Positions 1-8,470 of a DNA stretch of 64,000 nucleotides are shown here, in pieces; position 1 is the stretch's first letter; every line of letters begins with the position of its first letter. A program made the position numbers and the translations under genes. The stretch comes from Mycolicibacterium lutetiense (GTDB lineage Bacteria; Actinomycetota; Actinomycetes; Mycobacteriales; Mycobacteriaceae). The notes below the pieces were generated by a model, which saw nothing but the letters and a program-made list of their open reading frames with translations, did no database searches and had not been told where the DNA came from. The stretch is from positions 1,364,001-1,428,000 of the forward strand of contig NZ_JAGIOP010000002.1 of the NCBI RefSeq assembly GCF_017876775.1, in the 5' to 3' direction.

Positions 1-7
1 TGACGCG

Positions 8-355
8 TTATTGGCCTTCTGATTCGGGGGCGTCGGCTTCCACGTCGACGCCGGCCAACGGCCAGCCCCCGGCAGCCAGTCTTGCGGCCACCCGCTGAAC
101 GTTCTCCGGGCCGGCGTCGTGTTCGGTGACTTCGGCGATGAATTCCGCGATGTCGTCGCGCTCGATCGGATCGTCAACGTCGGCAGGTGCTGAAGCCTCG
201 GCGATATTGCGCACCACCTCGGCCACCTGCTCCTCGGTGAGTGGGGTGGACCGCAACAGAGCGAGCAGCGGCACCCGATCGGTGCCCGGAACCCCTTCCG
301 GGTAGCCGGCCCGCAGCCAGTTCAGGACCGAGATCAGCAGCGACTTGGTTGACAC
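8..355 (-). CDS. DUF3349 domain protein
   Basis: The product is a 115-residue acidic cytoplasmic protein that resembles the small mycobacterial DUF3349 family, of which M. tuberculosis has several members of about 100 residues. Its biochemical role is unknown. The N-terminus is typical of the family: a short helix (SLLISVLNWLRAGYPEGVP) followed by a helical segment with many Glu and Asp residues. I chose the GTG at 355 because the reading frame upstream is Arg/Pro-rich shadow sequence running into the next gene, and the family signature starts directly after this codon. It lies 32 bases downstream of the esterase gene on the same strand and may be co-transcribed with it. The family assignment is from recognition only, without a search. 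Confidence 0.75.
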   Translation of the reverse strand: MSTKSLLISVLNWLRAGYPEGVPGTDRVPLLALLRSTPLTEEQVAEVVRNIAEASAPADVDDPIERDDIAEFIAEVTEHDAGPENVQRVAARLAAGGWPLAGVDVEADAPESEGQ

Positions 356-387
356 CCCGTAAGTTTCCCGCCGAGCACCCGGAATCG

Positions 388-1758
388 CTAGCTCGGGGCG
401 GCCTGGACATTCGTCGGCGGCTCCGGCGTCGGGACCGGCAACGCGGTCTTGTCCACGCCGGGGGTGTCGAGCTGACCGGCCAACCATGGCAGGGCGACGC
501 CAAAGGCGTTGGCGGCGAATGCCCAGTCATGGCGGCCCGGCGCGGTCTGCACCGAGCACGTGATCGCTTCGGCGCGGGCTGCGTCGCACAGCGTGGTCGC
601 GGCGACGTCCTGGGCCTCGGGGTTGGCCATCGGGTCGTGTGTGACACCGCCGTGGTGCGGCACCTCGAACCACGCCGTGACGTCGGAGTACGGTCCGTGC
701 CGTCGCATGATGGTGACCGGATCGTATGCCGCCCAGGCATCGGCATCTCCACCGAACAGACGGCTGATCGTCTGCGTCTTGTCTCCCGCGTTCGGGCGCA
801 GGTCACCGGCGATGTCGATGAACGACCGGAACATATCGGGATGCATCATCGTGAGGTCCACCGCGCAGGTGCCGCCCATCGACCAGCCCGCAATCCCCCA
901 ACCGTCGCGATCCGAACGCACTCCGAAGTTCGAGATCAGGTATGGGACAACGTCCTTGGTCAGGTGGTCGGCGGCGTTGCCCCGGATTCCGTTGACGCAC
1001 TCGGTGTCGTTGGTGAATGAGCCGGTGGCATCGACGAATACGAACACCGGGGCATTGCCGCCATGCGCAGCCGCGAACCCGTCAAGGATGCCCAGCACGT
1101 TGCCTGCGCGCAGCCAGTCGGCCGGGGTATTCAGTTGCGAGCCGATCATCATGACCGCCGGAAGCCGCGGCGGTGGGGTGCTGGCGAACCACGCCGGCGG
1201 TAGGTAGACGAGTTCACCGCGGTGGCTGAACCCGGACGCCTGCGAATCGATGGTCACCGGGACCAGCACGCCACTCGGCGGCCTGAAGTGCGCCAGTTGC
1301 ATCTTCGTGACGGTCAACCGGTCTGTCTGCCCCGGCAGTGGACTCGAGGTGAGCTGCTTCCACATGGCGTCCATGGTCGGGAAGTACCCGACCCACATGT
1401 TGAGCGTCAGTCCGCAGGCCAACGCGCAGACCCCGATCGCGGCGACCGACGTGGTGCGGCGCCACCATCGCGCACTCACCCACCCCACAATGGCGACGCC
1501 GCCCGCCAGGGCGGTCAACGCGATCCAGATCCACAACTCCGGCGGTCCGGCGTTTCCGGCCACCCCGATCGAGTCGATGTACCAGTACGTCACACCCGCC
1601 AACGCGGCCGCCGCGATCACCAGTTCCGGCAACAACCGGCTGCGCCAGCGCGGCGAACGCCAACCCACGGCGGCCCCGAGCAGCAGTGCCGCGATCAGCT
1701 GAACGACTACCGGAAACCAGCCGTGGATCAGCGAGATCTGCGAAATGAGCTGGCACAT
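388..1758 (-). CDS. Membrane-anchored esterase, antigen 85/esterase D fold
   Basis: This 456-residue protein has about four predicted transmembrane helices in its first 126 residues (around 13-32, 43-61, 75-94 and 105-125), followed by an extracytoplasmic alpha/beta-hydrolase domain of the esterase D / antigen 85 type. The nucleophile elbow GWSMGG is at residues 291-296 (Ser293), and a likely catalytic His lies in GRHDW near residue 410. Mycobacteria carry several such proteins next to or in place of secreted mycolyltransferases, so a cell-envelope ester substrate is plausible, but mycolyl transfer cannot be inferred from sequence alone. The ATG at 1758 has a purine-rich stretch (AAAAGAAG) upstream. 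The DUF3349 gene follows on the same strand. Confidence 0.8.
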   Translation of the reverse strand: MCQLISQISLIHGWFPVVVQLIAALLLGAAVGWRSPRWRSRLLPELVIAAAALAGVTYWYIDSIGVAGNAGPPELWIWIALTALAGGVAIVGWVSARWWRRTTSVAAIGVCALACGLTLNMWVGYFPTMDAMWKQLTSSPLPGQTDRLTVTKMQLAHFRPPSGVLVPVTIDSQASGFSHRGELVYLPPAWFASTPPPRLPAVMMIGSQLNTPADWLRAGNVLGILDGFAAAHGGNAPVFVFVDATGSFTNDTECVNGIRGNAADHLTKDVVPYLISNFGVRSDRDGWGIAGWSMGGTCAVDLTMMHPDMFRSFIDIAGDLRPNAGDKTQTISRLFGGDADAWAAYDPVTIMRRHGPYSDVTAWFEVPHHGGVTHDPMANPEAQDVAATTLCDAARAEAITCSVQTAPGRHDWAFAANAFGVALPWLAGQLDTPGVDKTALPVPTPEPPTNVQAAPS

Positions 1759-1861
1759 CGCTTCTTTTAATATCAGCGTCAGCTGTCAGCTCACTGAATG
1801 GTTACTGGGCGGGCCCCAGTGAACAAATGCCGCGGTCCAGGACGTGACGTCTTAAGCTGGG

Positions 1862-2407
1862 GTGATGCGGATGGGAATCCTGGTAGCCCTGGTGAGCGCC
1901 GTGGTCAGCGCGAGCGCCGGCGTCCCGGGTACGGCCGCGGGCGACCCGCCGCCACCTCCTCCCCCACCCCCGCTCGATCTCAACGCGCTGACGGCCGTGA
2001 AGCCCTCGGACTTCGCCATGCAGAACGGCGAGTTCTACGCATTCGCGGTGCCGGGCGATATTGCGTGCGCCATCAGCCGCGGGTCGGGCAAGTACGGCTG
2101 CAGCGGCCCGCTGCCCGCGGCACCGGACGGGGCCACCATGGTCATCGGCGCGCAGCAGGGGCTACCGACGTTTGCCAGCGACAGCCGGCCGTTGTTCGCC
2201 TATGACGGGTTGCCCAACCGATTGCTGCCCGGATCGCGTATCAGCTTCCGCAATGTGACCTGTGGGACCGACGGCACAGTGACGTTGTGCAGCAACTCCT
2301 TTGACGGGGCGGGCTTCGTCCTCAGCCCGGGTGGCAGTCATGTCGTCGATGTGAACAACCCGCTACTGCTCAATACCGGTGAGGGGCACAACCCGTACTT
2401 CAATTAA
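1862..2407 (+). CDS. Small secreted proline-rich hypothetical protein
   Basis: The product is about 181 residues and has an N-terminal signal peptide (hydrophobic core LVALVSAVVSASAG, probable cleavage after GTAAG near residue 27). The mature protein begins with a run of nine prolines. The rest is a compact domain with four cysteines that could pair after export (around DIACAIS, KYGCSG, VTCG and TLCSN). It looks like the small secreted mycobacterial proteins of unknown function. I have no functional assignment. The start is uncertain: GTG at 1862, ATG at 1865 and ATG at 1871 all precede the signal peptide. It is divergent from the esterase gene and convergent with the flavoprotein gene at 2473. 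Confidence 0.7.
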   Translation: MMRMGILVALVSAVVSASAGVPGTAAGDPPPPPPPPPLDLNALTAVKPSDFAMQNGEFYAFAVPGDIACAISRGSGKYGCSGPLPAAPDGATMVIGAQQGLPTFASDSRPLFAYDGLPNRLLPGSRISFRNVTCGTDGTVTLCSNSFDGAGFVLSPGGSHVVDVNNPLLLNTGEGHNPYFN

Positions 2408-2472
2408 GAGGCCGAGATCCACACCATCAAGATCGCCACGCCGACGGGCCGTGTAGTGGATCCTGCACAAGG

Positions 2473-4542
2473 TCACGGCATGTAGAACCCGCGAATGCGG
2501 TGATAGCGTCCGTGACCGAGCAAGGCATTGGCTGCCTCGAGACCGGACATCACCGCAGCCTCGATACAGCCGGCGTTGATGCCACAGTCCGTCCAATCGC
2601 CGGCCAGGATCAGGTTGTCGTAGCCGCTCTCATCGGGCCGTAGCCGGTACTTGTCGCTACCCGGCACCGATTGCACGTAGCGGTCGGACGGGTCGATGTT
2701 CACGCTGACATGCTGGGTCGCCATGGCCGCGACGCCGCGCTGGCCATTGTTGCCGCACAACAGTTCCCACTTGAAACCCGTCTCGGATACGGCGTTCGGG
2801 AAGTAGAGCCCGAGATATCGGTCGACGTAATCGGCGGCGGCACGATGCACGAGGTCGCGGTACCGGTGGACGTAGCCGGGGTGATCCATGTCCACGGGCC
2901 ACGGCGTGTCGAGGCTGCCGCAGAAGTAAGCAACGGAGCCAGGACGATCGGGGCCGAGCCAGTTCTCGGCCCACAGCGTCTGCGGCATCGACGCCCACGT
3001 TTCGAACGGCCGAGCATACGCGGTGATCGTCGCACCGGGGTTCGACGAACCCAGCGCGTGTTCGTCCGGGCGAAGCCACAACTGGAAGGCCTGCGTTGCA
3101 ACGGTCTTCACCTTCGCTACCATCTCTCGCCATTCTGGACGGTCCGCGATGAGTTCTGCCGCGACGACCGGAATCATGCCTAGTGAGACGGCCAGCACGA
3201 CGTGATCAAAGTCCTTGCCCCGCTGCAGAACTGTGGTCTCGATGTCGTCCCGGACGGCGAAATGCGATTCCAGGTCTTGCAGTCCTGGCCGCGCTTGGAT
3301 CTGGTCACTGAGCGGCGCGCTGGGAAATACGGCGAGACCACCGACATCGACCAAGGGATCGTAGTGGTCGACCCCGTCGGCAAGTAGCACTTGGCGACCC
3401 AGGGTGATCGCTTCCACCGTCACGCCTCGGTCATCGACATGCAGTGAATCCACGCGGTGGAAGAACTCGAATTTCACGCCCCGTTTCCGCAGCGCCTGGT
3501 AGAGCGGCACCATGACGACTTCGCCCATTCCGGCCGTCATCTTCCAGAAGATCGCCCCTTTGTATTCGAACAGGACGAATCCGATCAGGAAGACCATCAC
3601 ACCGGCAGCCACCGCGGGCTGCTGCGGATCGCCGCGCTCATACCCGAACACCAGGTCGTAAAGACCCCGTACGAAGGCTGAATCGAGCACATCGGGGTGG
3701 CCGCCATGGCGCAGCACCCAGTCACCGAACTCCTCATCGTTGATGGCCCTGAATCCGTTCGGATGCGTGATGAGATTGTCGGCGATCACACCGCGGACCG
3801 CTGCGACGACAAGCGAGATCAGCAGCCAGCTGCGCCGGTGGTCGGGGCGATCCTCGTAGTCGATCGCCGTGCGGACCGCATCCACCGCATGTTCGAGGAG
3901 CTTGCCCGGCGGGCCCGTGCGTGCCTGCGGCTCTGCGACGGCCAGCAGGGCCGCAAGGATCCCACGCTGCACGGCGCTGACCGCCGGAGGCGCCGACGAT
4001 GGTGGCTGTTCCGCCGAGGAAGTCAGTTCTAGACCCGCTGGAGCCGCACCGCGCAGCGAGTCGGTGAACGCAACGACCAACTGCACGGCCCGCTGCACGA
4101 ACTCGACCGCCGTGATCTCTTGGCCTGCGCCCCCGGGTTCGCCCGGCAGGAGCTCGTTGCGAGGGTGCGTGCCCAGCCAGGTCAGCCAATCGGAGCCCCA
4201 CTGCTCGGCCAAGCCAGGATTGTCCGCGGGAACAATAGCCTCATTCCAGGTCCGGATCGGGCACGAGGGATCCGTTGCGGCTCTGTCCAGTTCGGCGTAA
4301 CACTCACGCAGCAAGGTGAAGGCGTTCTCGTACGATCCGAGCCAGACATGCAGTCCGTGTTCCTCGATCCGGTCGTTCTCGCCGCGGCTCGACGCCCCCT
4401 TGCCACCCAGCCGCCAGCCCCGCTGGTAGACGGTGATGGAATCGAACCGGTCGCGCCAACCCGGCTCGCTCAGCCGCCAGGCCGCACTCAGACCAGCCAT
4501 GCCGCCGCCAAGGATGGCGACCTTCCCGCCGGGACGCCTCAC
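2473..4542 (-). CDS. FAD-dependent amine-oxidase/phytoene-desaturase-like oxidoreductase
   Basis: This 689-residue flavoprotein starts with a Rossmann FAD-binding motif (VAILGGGMAGLSAAWRL, from about residue 8) and the second-strand motif GWRLGGKG followed by EEHGLHVWLG. It closes with the FAD-binding signature ILAGDWTDCGINAGCIEAA. That architecture is shared by phytoene desaturases, hydroxysqualene dehydroxylase (HpnE) and amine oxidases, so an isoprenoid or lipid substrate is likely. At 689 residues it is longer than typical desaturases (about 500) because of an inserted helical region around residues 130-300. It starts with GTG inside the stop of the cyclase gene (GTGA overlap) and is the last gene of a four-gene coupled operon. 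A polyprenyl diphosphate synthase lies in the divergent operon, which supports an isoprenoid role. The exact reaction is unknown. Confidence 0.8.
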   Translation of the reverse strand: MRRPGGKVAILGGGMAGLSAAWRLSEPGWRDRFDSITVYQRGWRLGGKGASSRGENDRIEEHGLHVWLGSYENAFTLLRECYAELDRAATDPSCPIRTWNEAIVPADNPGLAEQWGSDWLTWLGTHPRNELLPGEPGGAGQEITAVEFVQRAVQLVVAFTDSLRGAAPAGLELTSSAEQPPSSAPPAVSAVQRGILAALLAVAEPQARTGPPGKLLEHAVDAVRTAIDYEDRPDHRRSWLLISLVVAAVRGVIADNLITHPNGFRAINDEEFGDWVLRHGGHPDVLDSAFVRGLYDLVFGYERGDPQQPAVAAGVMVFLIGFVLFEYKGAIFWKMTAGMGEVVMVPLYQALRKRGVKFEFFHRVDSLHVDDRGVTVEAITLGRQVLLADGVDHYDPLVDVGGLAVFPSAPLSDQIQARPGLQDLESHFAVRDDIETTVLQRGKDFDHVVLAVSLGMIPVVAAELIADRPEWREMVAKVKTVATQAFQLWLRPDEHALGSSNPGATITAYARPFETWASMPQTLWAENWLGPDRPGSVAYFCGSLDTPWPVDMDHPGYVHRYRDLVHRAAADYVDRYLGLYFPNAVSETGFKWELLCGNNGQRGVAAMATQHVSVNIDPSDRYVQSVPGSDKYRLRPDESGYDNLILAGDWTDCGINAGCIEAAVMSGLEAANALLGHGRYHRIRGFYMP

Positions 4543-7500
4543 CCGAGCATGGTCCTGGCGTGGACCACGTCGGGCCAGGCGCAGCCGACGGGGAACCGGT
4601 GCAGCACTTCGGTGAGCGTCTCCCGTGCCGGCTCACCGAGCAAGCTGAAATGGTCAGTGGCAGCCCGAAGTTCGAAGACCCGCGCATCCTGGCTACGGCC
4701 CAGCTCCATGGCCGCTATGAATGCGGCGTGACGAGAGTCCGGGTCCTCGGTGGTGAACGCACGGAGCCTGGTCAGCTCGGCATCGTAAAAGTGCATTCCC
4801 GTCTGGCGGGCCAGCTCCAGACCAGTCTGCAGTCTGGCCCGCGCCTCCTCGAATTGTCCTGCCGCGATCAGCAATCGGGCCAGCAGTGCGTCGTAGAACG
4901 TGATGAGGGCAATCACGCCGACCGCACGCCAGGTGTCGACGAATCCGGTCAGTAACGCGATGTGCGGGGCGAGTTCGGCAGCGTCCGCGGAGTTGTCGGA
5001 CAGGGCGATGAGTGCAGCCACCGTCGCGTGCTGCGCTGCGCCGGCAAGCTCCCACGAGTCGAAGCCATGTTGCTCGCCGATCGCGCCGAGTTCGGCTGCC
5101 GCGTGGGCGGCCCGATCAAGGTCGCCGGCCTCGATACGTATCAGGACCTCGGCCTGGCGGGTATACGCCAAGCTGAACGCACCTTTAGGGAATGGCATTT
5201 CGGCACAGCGGCGTTCGGCATTCCGCAGCTGGGCATCGACACCCGCCATGTCGCCGTCCAGACAGCGGCTCAACGCGAGGTGGGTGTACAAGCCAGCGGT
5301 CGGATCGTTCGGCATGAACAGCATTGCATCGAGCGCCCGTGCGCCTTCCTCGGTCAGCGTCAGTGCAGCGTTATCCATCTTGACCCGTGCATAGCCGAAC
5401 TCACCGCGAAACCAGGCCAGCATCCCGAAGGCGAAGTCGTTGACCGGCAGGAATATCTCTCGCGGTCCGGTGAGGCTGCCCCGGATGGATTCGACCAGTC
5501 GCAGTGCACGTTGGAGATCTGCCCGCATGGTGTAGTACGGATAGAGCGACATCACTGTCGACAGCAGTTCGTCGTCCTGAAGGTCGCTGCTGCACAGGTG
5601 AAGACAGCGCTCGAAGTCGGCTGCGGCGTTGGGGCTGAACACTCCCTCGGCTGCCTGGGCAAGGAAGGCGCGTCCCAGTCGCAGATGGACCTCGAGGCGG
5701 TCGCGGTCGGGTCCGGCCGGCGATTTCTCGACGTGCGTGACGGCATAGCTCAGGTAGGTCAAGGACTCCCGGAGTGCCCCGCGCTGACGGGCGTTGGCAG
5801 ACGCCTGCGCATAGCTTGCCGCCGCCTCGGCGTAGCGCTCGGCCCGCTCATAGTGGCGCGCGATCAGTGGCCAGTCCGGATTGCCGACCTCTGCTGCGGC
5901 TGCCAACGTGTCCGCGGTACGGCTGTGAAGCTCGCGCCGAAGGCTCGGTGGCGACAGTTCTGCCGCCACCTCACGCAACAGTTCGTGGTGAAATCGCCAG
6001 CTGTCGTTGTCGAGCGGCTCAAGCACGCGGCCCTGCACCAGCTCTCGGACAACCTGTGCCACTTCCTGCTCGTCGAGATCCACCACCGCCGACAGCAGGC
6101 TGCGTTCCACGCGACTACCGATGATCGCCGCAGCCTCGACCACCCTGATCGCATTGTCGCTCGACCGGAGTCGCGCATACAACGCCTCGTAGAGGGTGTC
6201 CGGCACTCCGCCGTTGACAGTGGACGTGTCCGATGGTTGGGCTCTGAGCTTGGTCACCAGCTCTTCGATGTACAGCGGCACCCCGTCGCACCGCCGCCGC
6301 ACGACGTTCCGTTGATCCCGCGTCGCATCGGGGTGTAGTGCGACGATCAGTTCGTCGGTTTCGCTGTCGCTCAGCGGCTTCAGGTCGAATACGTCCACGT
6401 GCGGGCCGGCCGGCACCGCTTGCTCCCGGCTTGTCATGACCACCAGCACATGGCCGTCGAGCTCGGTGCCGAGGAGAGACCGGACAACCTCGACGGTGTC
6501 TTCGTCGAACCAGTGCATGTCCTCGACAAGCACGAGTGCGGGGGTCTCGCGCACGCACGCCAGCAGGTAATCGCGCACGGTGCCACAGATCTGGCCGTAG
6601 AGCTTGCGGCCTTCGGCAGAAACGGGTTGATATCCGACCTGCGGGTCGATCCCGAGCAGAGGTGCCAACAGCGGCAGCACGGTGGTCGGGTCGAGTGAAC
6701 GCTGCTCGATCTCGGACCGCAGAAGCTGCAGGCGTTCTGCCGGATCGGATGTCCGGTCGATGCCGCAACGGCGCTCGAGCAGGCGGCGGATCGGCCGCAA
6801 CCCGACATCCGTGTGGAACGGCGATCCGCTCAACTGCAGGATAATTCCGTGCGACTGCGCGGCCAGGTCGACGGCTGACCAGGCCAACCGGCTCTTGCCG
6901 ATGCCGGCCTCACCCTGAATCGCCACACCCGGAGTCCGCAGTGTCCCGGCTGCAGCTTCGGTCCAGCATCGTTCGAGATGCGCGTACTCGCGTTCCCGTC
7001 CGACCAACGGGCCTGGGTCCCGGTCCGCGCGGGTCATATCGCGTTCGACGATCACCCGGTAGTGGCGGACGGGATCGTCGACACCTTTGACGTGTCTCGG
7101 CAGCTGCGCATGCAGTTCGAATGACCCACGGACGAGCGGTTCTACGGACTCCGATATCGCCACGGAGCCGGGGTCGGCGAGGCTGCACATCCGGGCGGCG
7201 AGGTTCGCCGCGAATCCGTAGACATCGTCTTGTGCGGTATCGAGGTACACGATTCCTCGATGTATCCCGACTCTGACATTGATCTCGACGCCGAAGCGAC
7301 GCCGGACGCGGGTGCTCAGCTCAGCAATGACTCGTGTGATGTCGAGCGCAGCCTGCACCGCCCGGTGGACGTCGTCCTCGTGGGCGCGGGGGTGGCCGAA
7401 GGAGGCCAATAGTCCGTCACCCTTGGTCGAACCGACATGGCCCTCGTACCGATCGACGATTCGCAGTACGTCGTCGCGGTAACGCCCGACGACAGTTCGG

Positions 7501-7751
7501 TAGGTCTCCGGATCGATCCTGGCGGACAAAGCGGTGGAGTCGACCAGATCGGCATAAAGGATTGTCAACCGGCGGATCTCACCGTATTCGGCCGGCGCCG
7601 CCAGGAGGTCCTCGGCGTCGATGTTGTTACGGTCGACGGCCAATACCTGGCCGGCGAGCAGACTGGCGGTCGCTCGGTCTCCCTCCGCAGCGGCGCGCAG
7701 CGCTTGATCAAGCAGTTCATCGACGCCGGTCGGCCCGTCAGGTTGGCTCAC
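4539..7751 (-). CDS. Adenylate/guanylate cyclase fused to AAA ATPase and helical repeats
   Basis: This is a 1070-residue signalling protein. After a short helical N-terminus comes a class III nucleotide cyclase domain (about residues 60-230) that keeps both metal-binding aspartates (ADLVDST near 68, KGDGL near 112), the preceding substrate Lys, and the transition-state Asn and Arg (ANLAARM near 183-187), so it should be active. An AAA/STAND-type ATPase follows, with P-loop GEAGIGKS near 280-288 and a Walker B region LVLVEDMHWFDE. The C-terminal half is TPR-like helical repeats. No DNA-binding domain is seen. Family members with this architecture are thought to be regulated cyclases. The GTG start at 7751 overlaps the upstream stop by 4 bases (GTGA). 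A longer frame upstream exists but is shadow sequence. Confidence 0.85.
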   Translation of the reverse strand: MSQPDGPTGVDELLDQALRAAAEGDRATASLLAGQVLAVDRNNIDAEDLLAAPAEYGEIRRLTILYADLVDSTALSARIDPETYRTVVGRYRDDVLRIVDRYEGHVGSTKGDGLLASFGHPRAHEDDVHRAVQAALDITRVIAELSTRVRRRFGVEINVRVGIHRGIVYLDTAQDDVYGFAANLAARMCSLADPGSVAISESVEPLVRGSFELHAQLPRHVKGVDDPVRHYRVIVERDMTRADRDPGPLVGREREYAHLERCWTEAAAGTLRTPGVAIQGEAGIGKSRLAWSAVDLAAQSHGIILQLSGSPFHTDVGLRPIRRLLERRCGIDRTSDPAERLQLLRSEIEQRSLDPTTVLPLLAPLLGIDPQVGYQPVSAEGRKLYGQICGTVRDYLLACVRETPALVLVEDMHWFDEDTVEVVRSLLGTELDGHVLVVMTSREQAVPAGPHVDVFDLKPLSDSETDELIVALHPDATRDQRNVVRRRCDGVPLYIEELVTKLRAQPSDTSTVNGGVPDTLYEALYARLRSSDNAIRVVEAAAIIGSRVERSLLSAVVDLDEQEVAQVVRELVQGRVLEPLDNDSWRFHHELLREVAAELSPPSLRRELHSRTADTLAAAAEVGNPDWPLIARHYERAERYAEAAASYAQASANARQRGALRESLTYLSYAVTHVEKSPAGPDRDRLEVHLRLGRAFLAQAAEGVFSPNAAADFERCLHLCSSDLQDDELLSTVMSLYPYYTMRADLQRALRLVESIRGSLTGPREIFLPVNDFAFGMLAWFRGEFGYARVKMDNAALTLTEEGARALDAMLFMPNDPTAGLYTHLALSRCLDGDMAGVDAQLRNAERRCAEMPFPKGAFSLAYTRQAEVLIRIEAGDLDRAAHAAAELGAIGEQHGFDSWELAGAAQHATVAALIALSDNSADAAELAPHIALLTGFVDTWRAVGVIALITFYDALLARLLIAAGQFEEARARLQTGLELARQTGMHFYDAELTRLRAFTTEDPDSRHAAFIAAMELGRSQDARVFELRAATDHFSLLGEPARETLTEVLHRFPVGCAWPDVVHARTMLG

Positions 7752-8470
7752 AGCGCGAACGAGACTTCTACCGTGTCGTCGAGCGTATTGGTGTCGAGCG
7801 TGTGGGCAGTGACCTGGCCGGTGTAGACGCCGCTGCACAGGCCCGCCGAGTTCGCGATCATTCTGAATGAATCCGCGTTTGCGGGCAGAACGCCGTTGGA
7901 CAGGTCGAAGCTGATGTTTTTCCGGATGTCCTCGTTGGGCACGGCTTTCCGGGCCATGGCGGCGACCGCCAAGATTCGGTCGTATGCCTTGGGTGCGATC
8001 GCGATGTCGTCGGAGTACAGAACCGGGTCGCCGTAGGCCCCTGGGCCGGCAGCGATCGTCTGCGCGATCTCCGCGCTGCGAAGCATGCCGATCCGCACCA
8101 CCTTCACCGCAGACTTGACCAGTTCCTCCCGTACGGACGGCGTCGGATTCTTGTCGACCAGATTCGCTGCCTCCGCGGCGACCTGCGTCGCTTCCAGGAC
8201 GCCGCGCCGGAACACGGTGGTGACGTGATCGGCCAGTAGCAGGACCCGGGCATCCGGTGGTGACTGGAGTGGGATCCGCGCGATGTCAGCAGCGCCCTTG
8301 ATCGCGATCCGAGTCATATCGAAGATGGACTTGATCGCGTCTTCGGTTCCGAAGGTCGAGGGTTGGGCGTTGATCTTCGCGTAGGCGTCGTTCGCCACCT
8401 GGGCCGCACCGTCAATGCTGGCGTTGACCTCTTTGGCGTACTTGGCGGCAATCACTTTGGGGTCATCCAT
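7748..8470 (-). CDS. Unknown helical protein of the cyclase/polyprenyl cluster
   Basis: I do not recognise this 240-residue protein. The first 150 residues look like long amphipathic helices rich in Ala, Val and Ile (for example IDGAAQVANDAYAKIN and LEATQVAAEAANLVDK), reminiscent of phasin-type granule-surface helices. The last 90 residues look beta-rich and end in SGVYTGQVTAHTLDTN. The C-terminal pattern (hydrophobic strand, Gly-Val/Ile-Tyr-x-Gly, hydrophobic strand) is echoed in the divergent gene at 10050. There is no signal peptide or membrane segment. The ATG at 8470 overlaps the upstream stop by 8 bases, and its own stop overlaps the cyclase start, so it is a coupled second gene of the operon. 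The structural description is inference from the sequence. Confidence 0.7.
   Translation of the reverse strand: MDDPKVIAAKYAKEVNASIDGAAQVANDAYAKINAQPSTFGTEDAIKSIFDMTRIAIKGAADIARIPLQSPPDARVLLLADHVTTVFRRGVLEATQVAAEAANLVDKNPTPSVREELVKSAVKVVRIGMLRSAEIAQTIAAGPGAYGDPVLYSDDIAIAPKAYDRILAVAAMARKAVPNEDIRKNISFDLSNGVLPANADSFRMIANSAGLCSGVYTGQVTAHTLDTNTLDDTVEVSFAL

Noticed and set aside
1946..1975. Run of nine prolines as a PE/PPE-type feature
   Set aside because: The proline run follows a signal peptide in a small secreted protein and there is no PE or PPE domain. It is a simple proline tract.
2416..2462. Inverted GATCCAC/GTGGATC pair between convergent genes
   Set aside because: Only seven-base arms with a loop of over 30 bases. 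Too weak to call as terminator.
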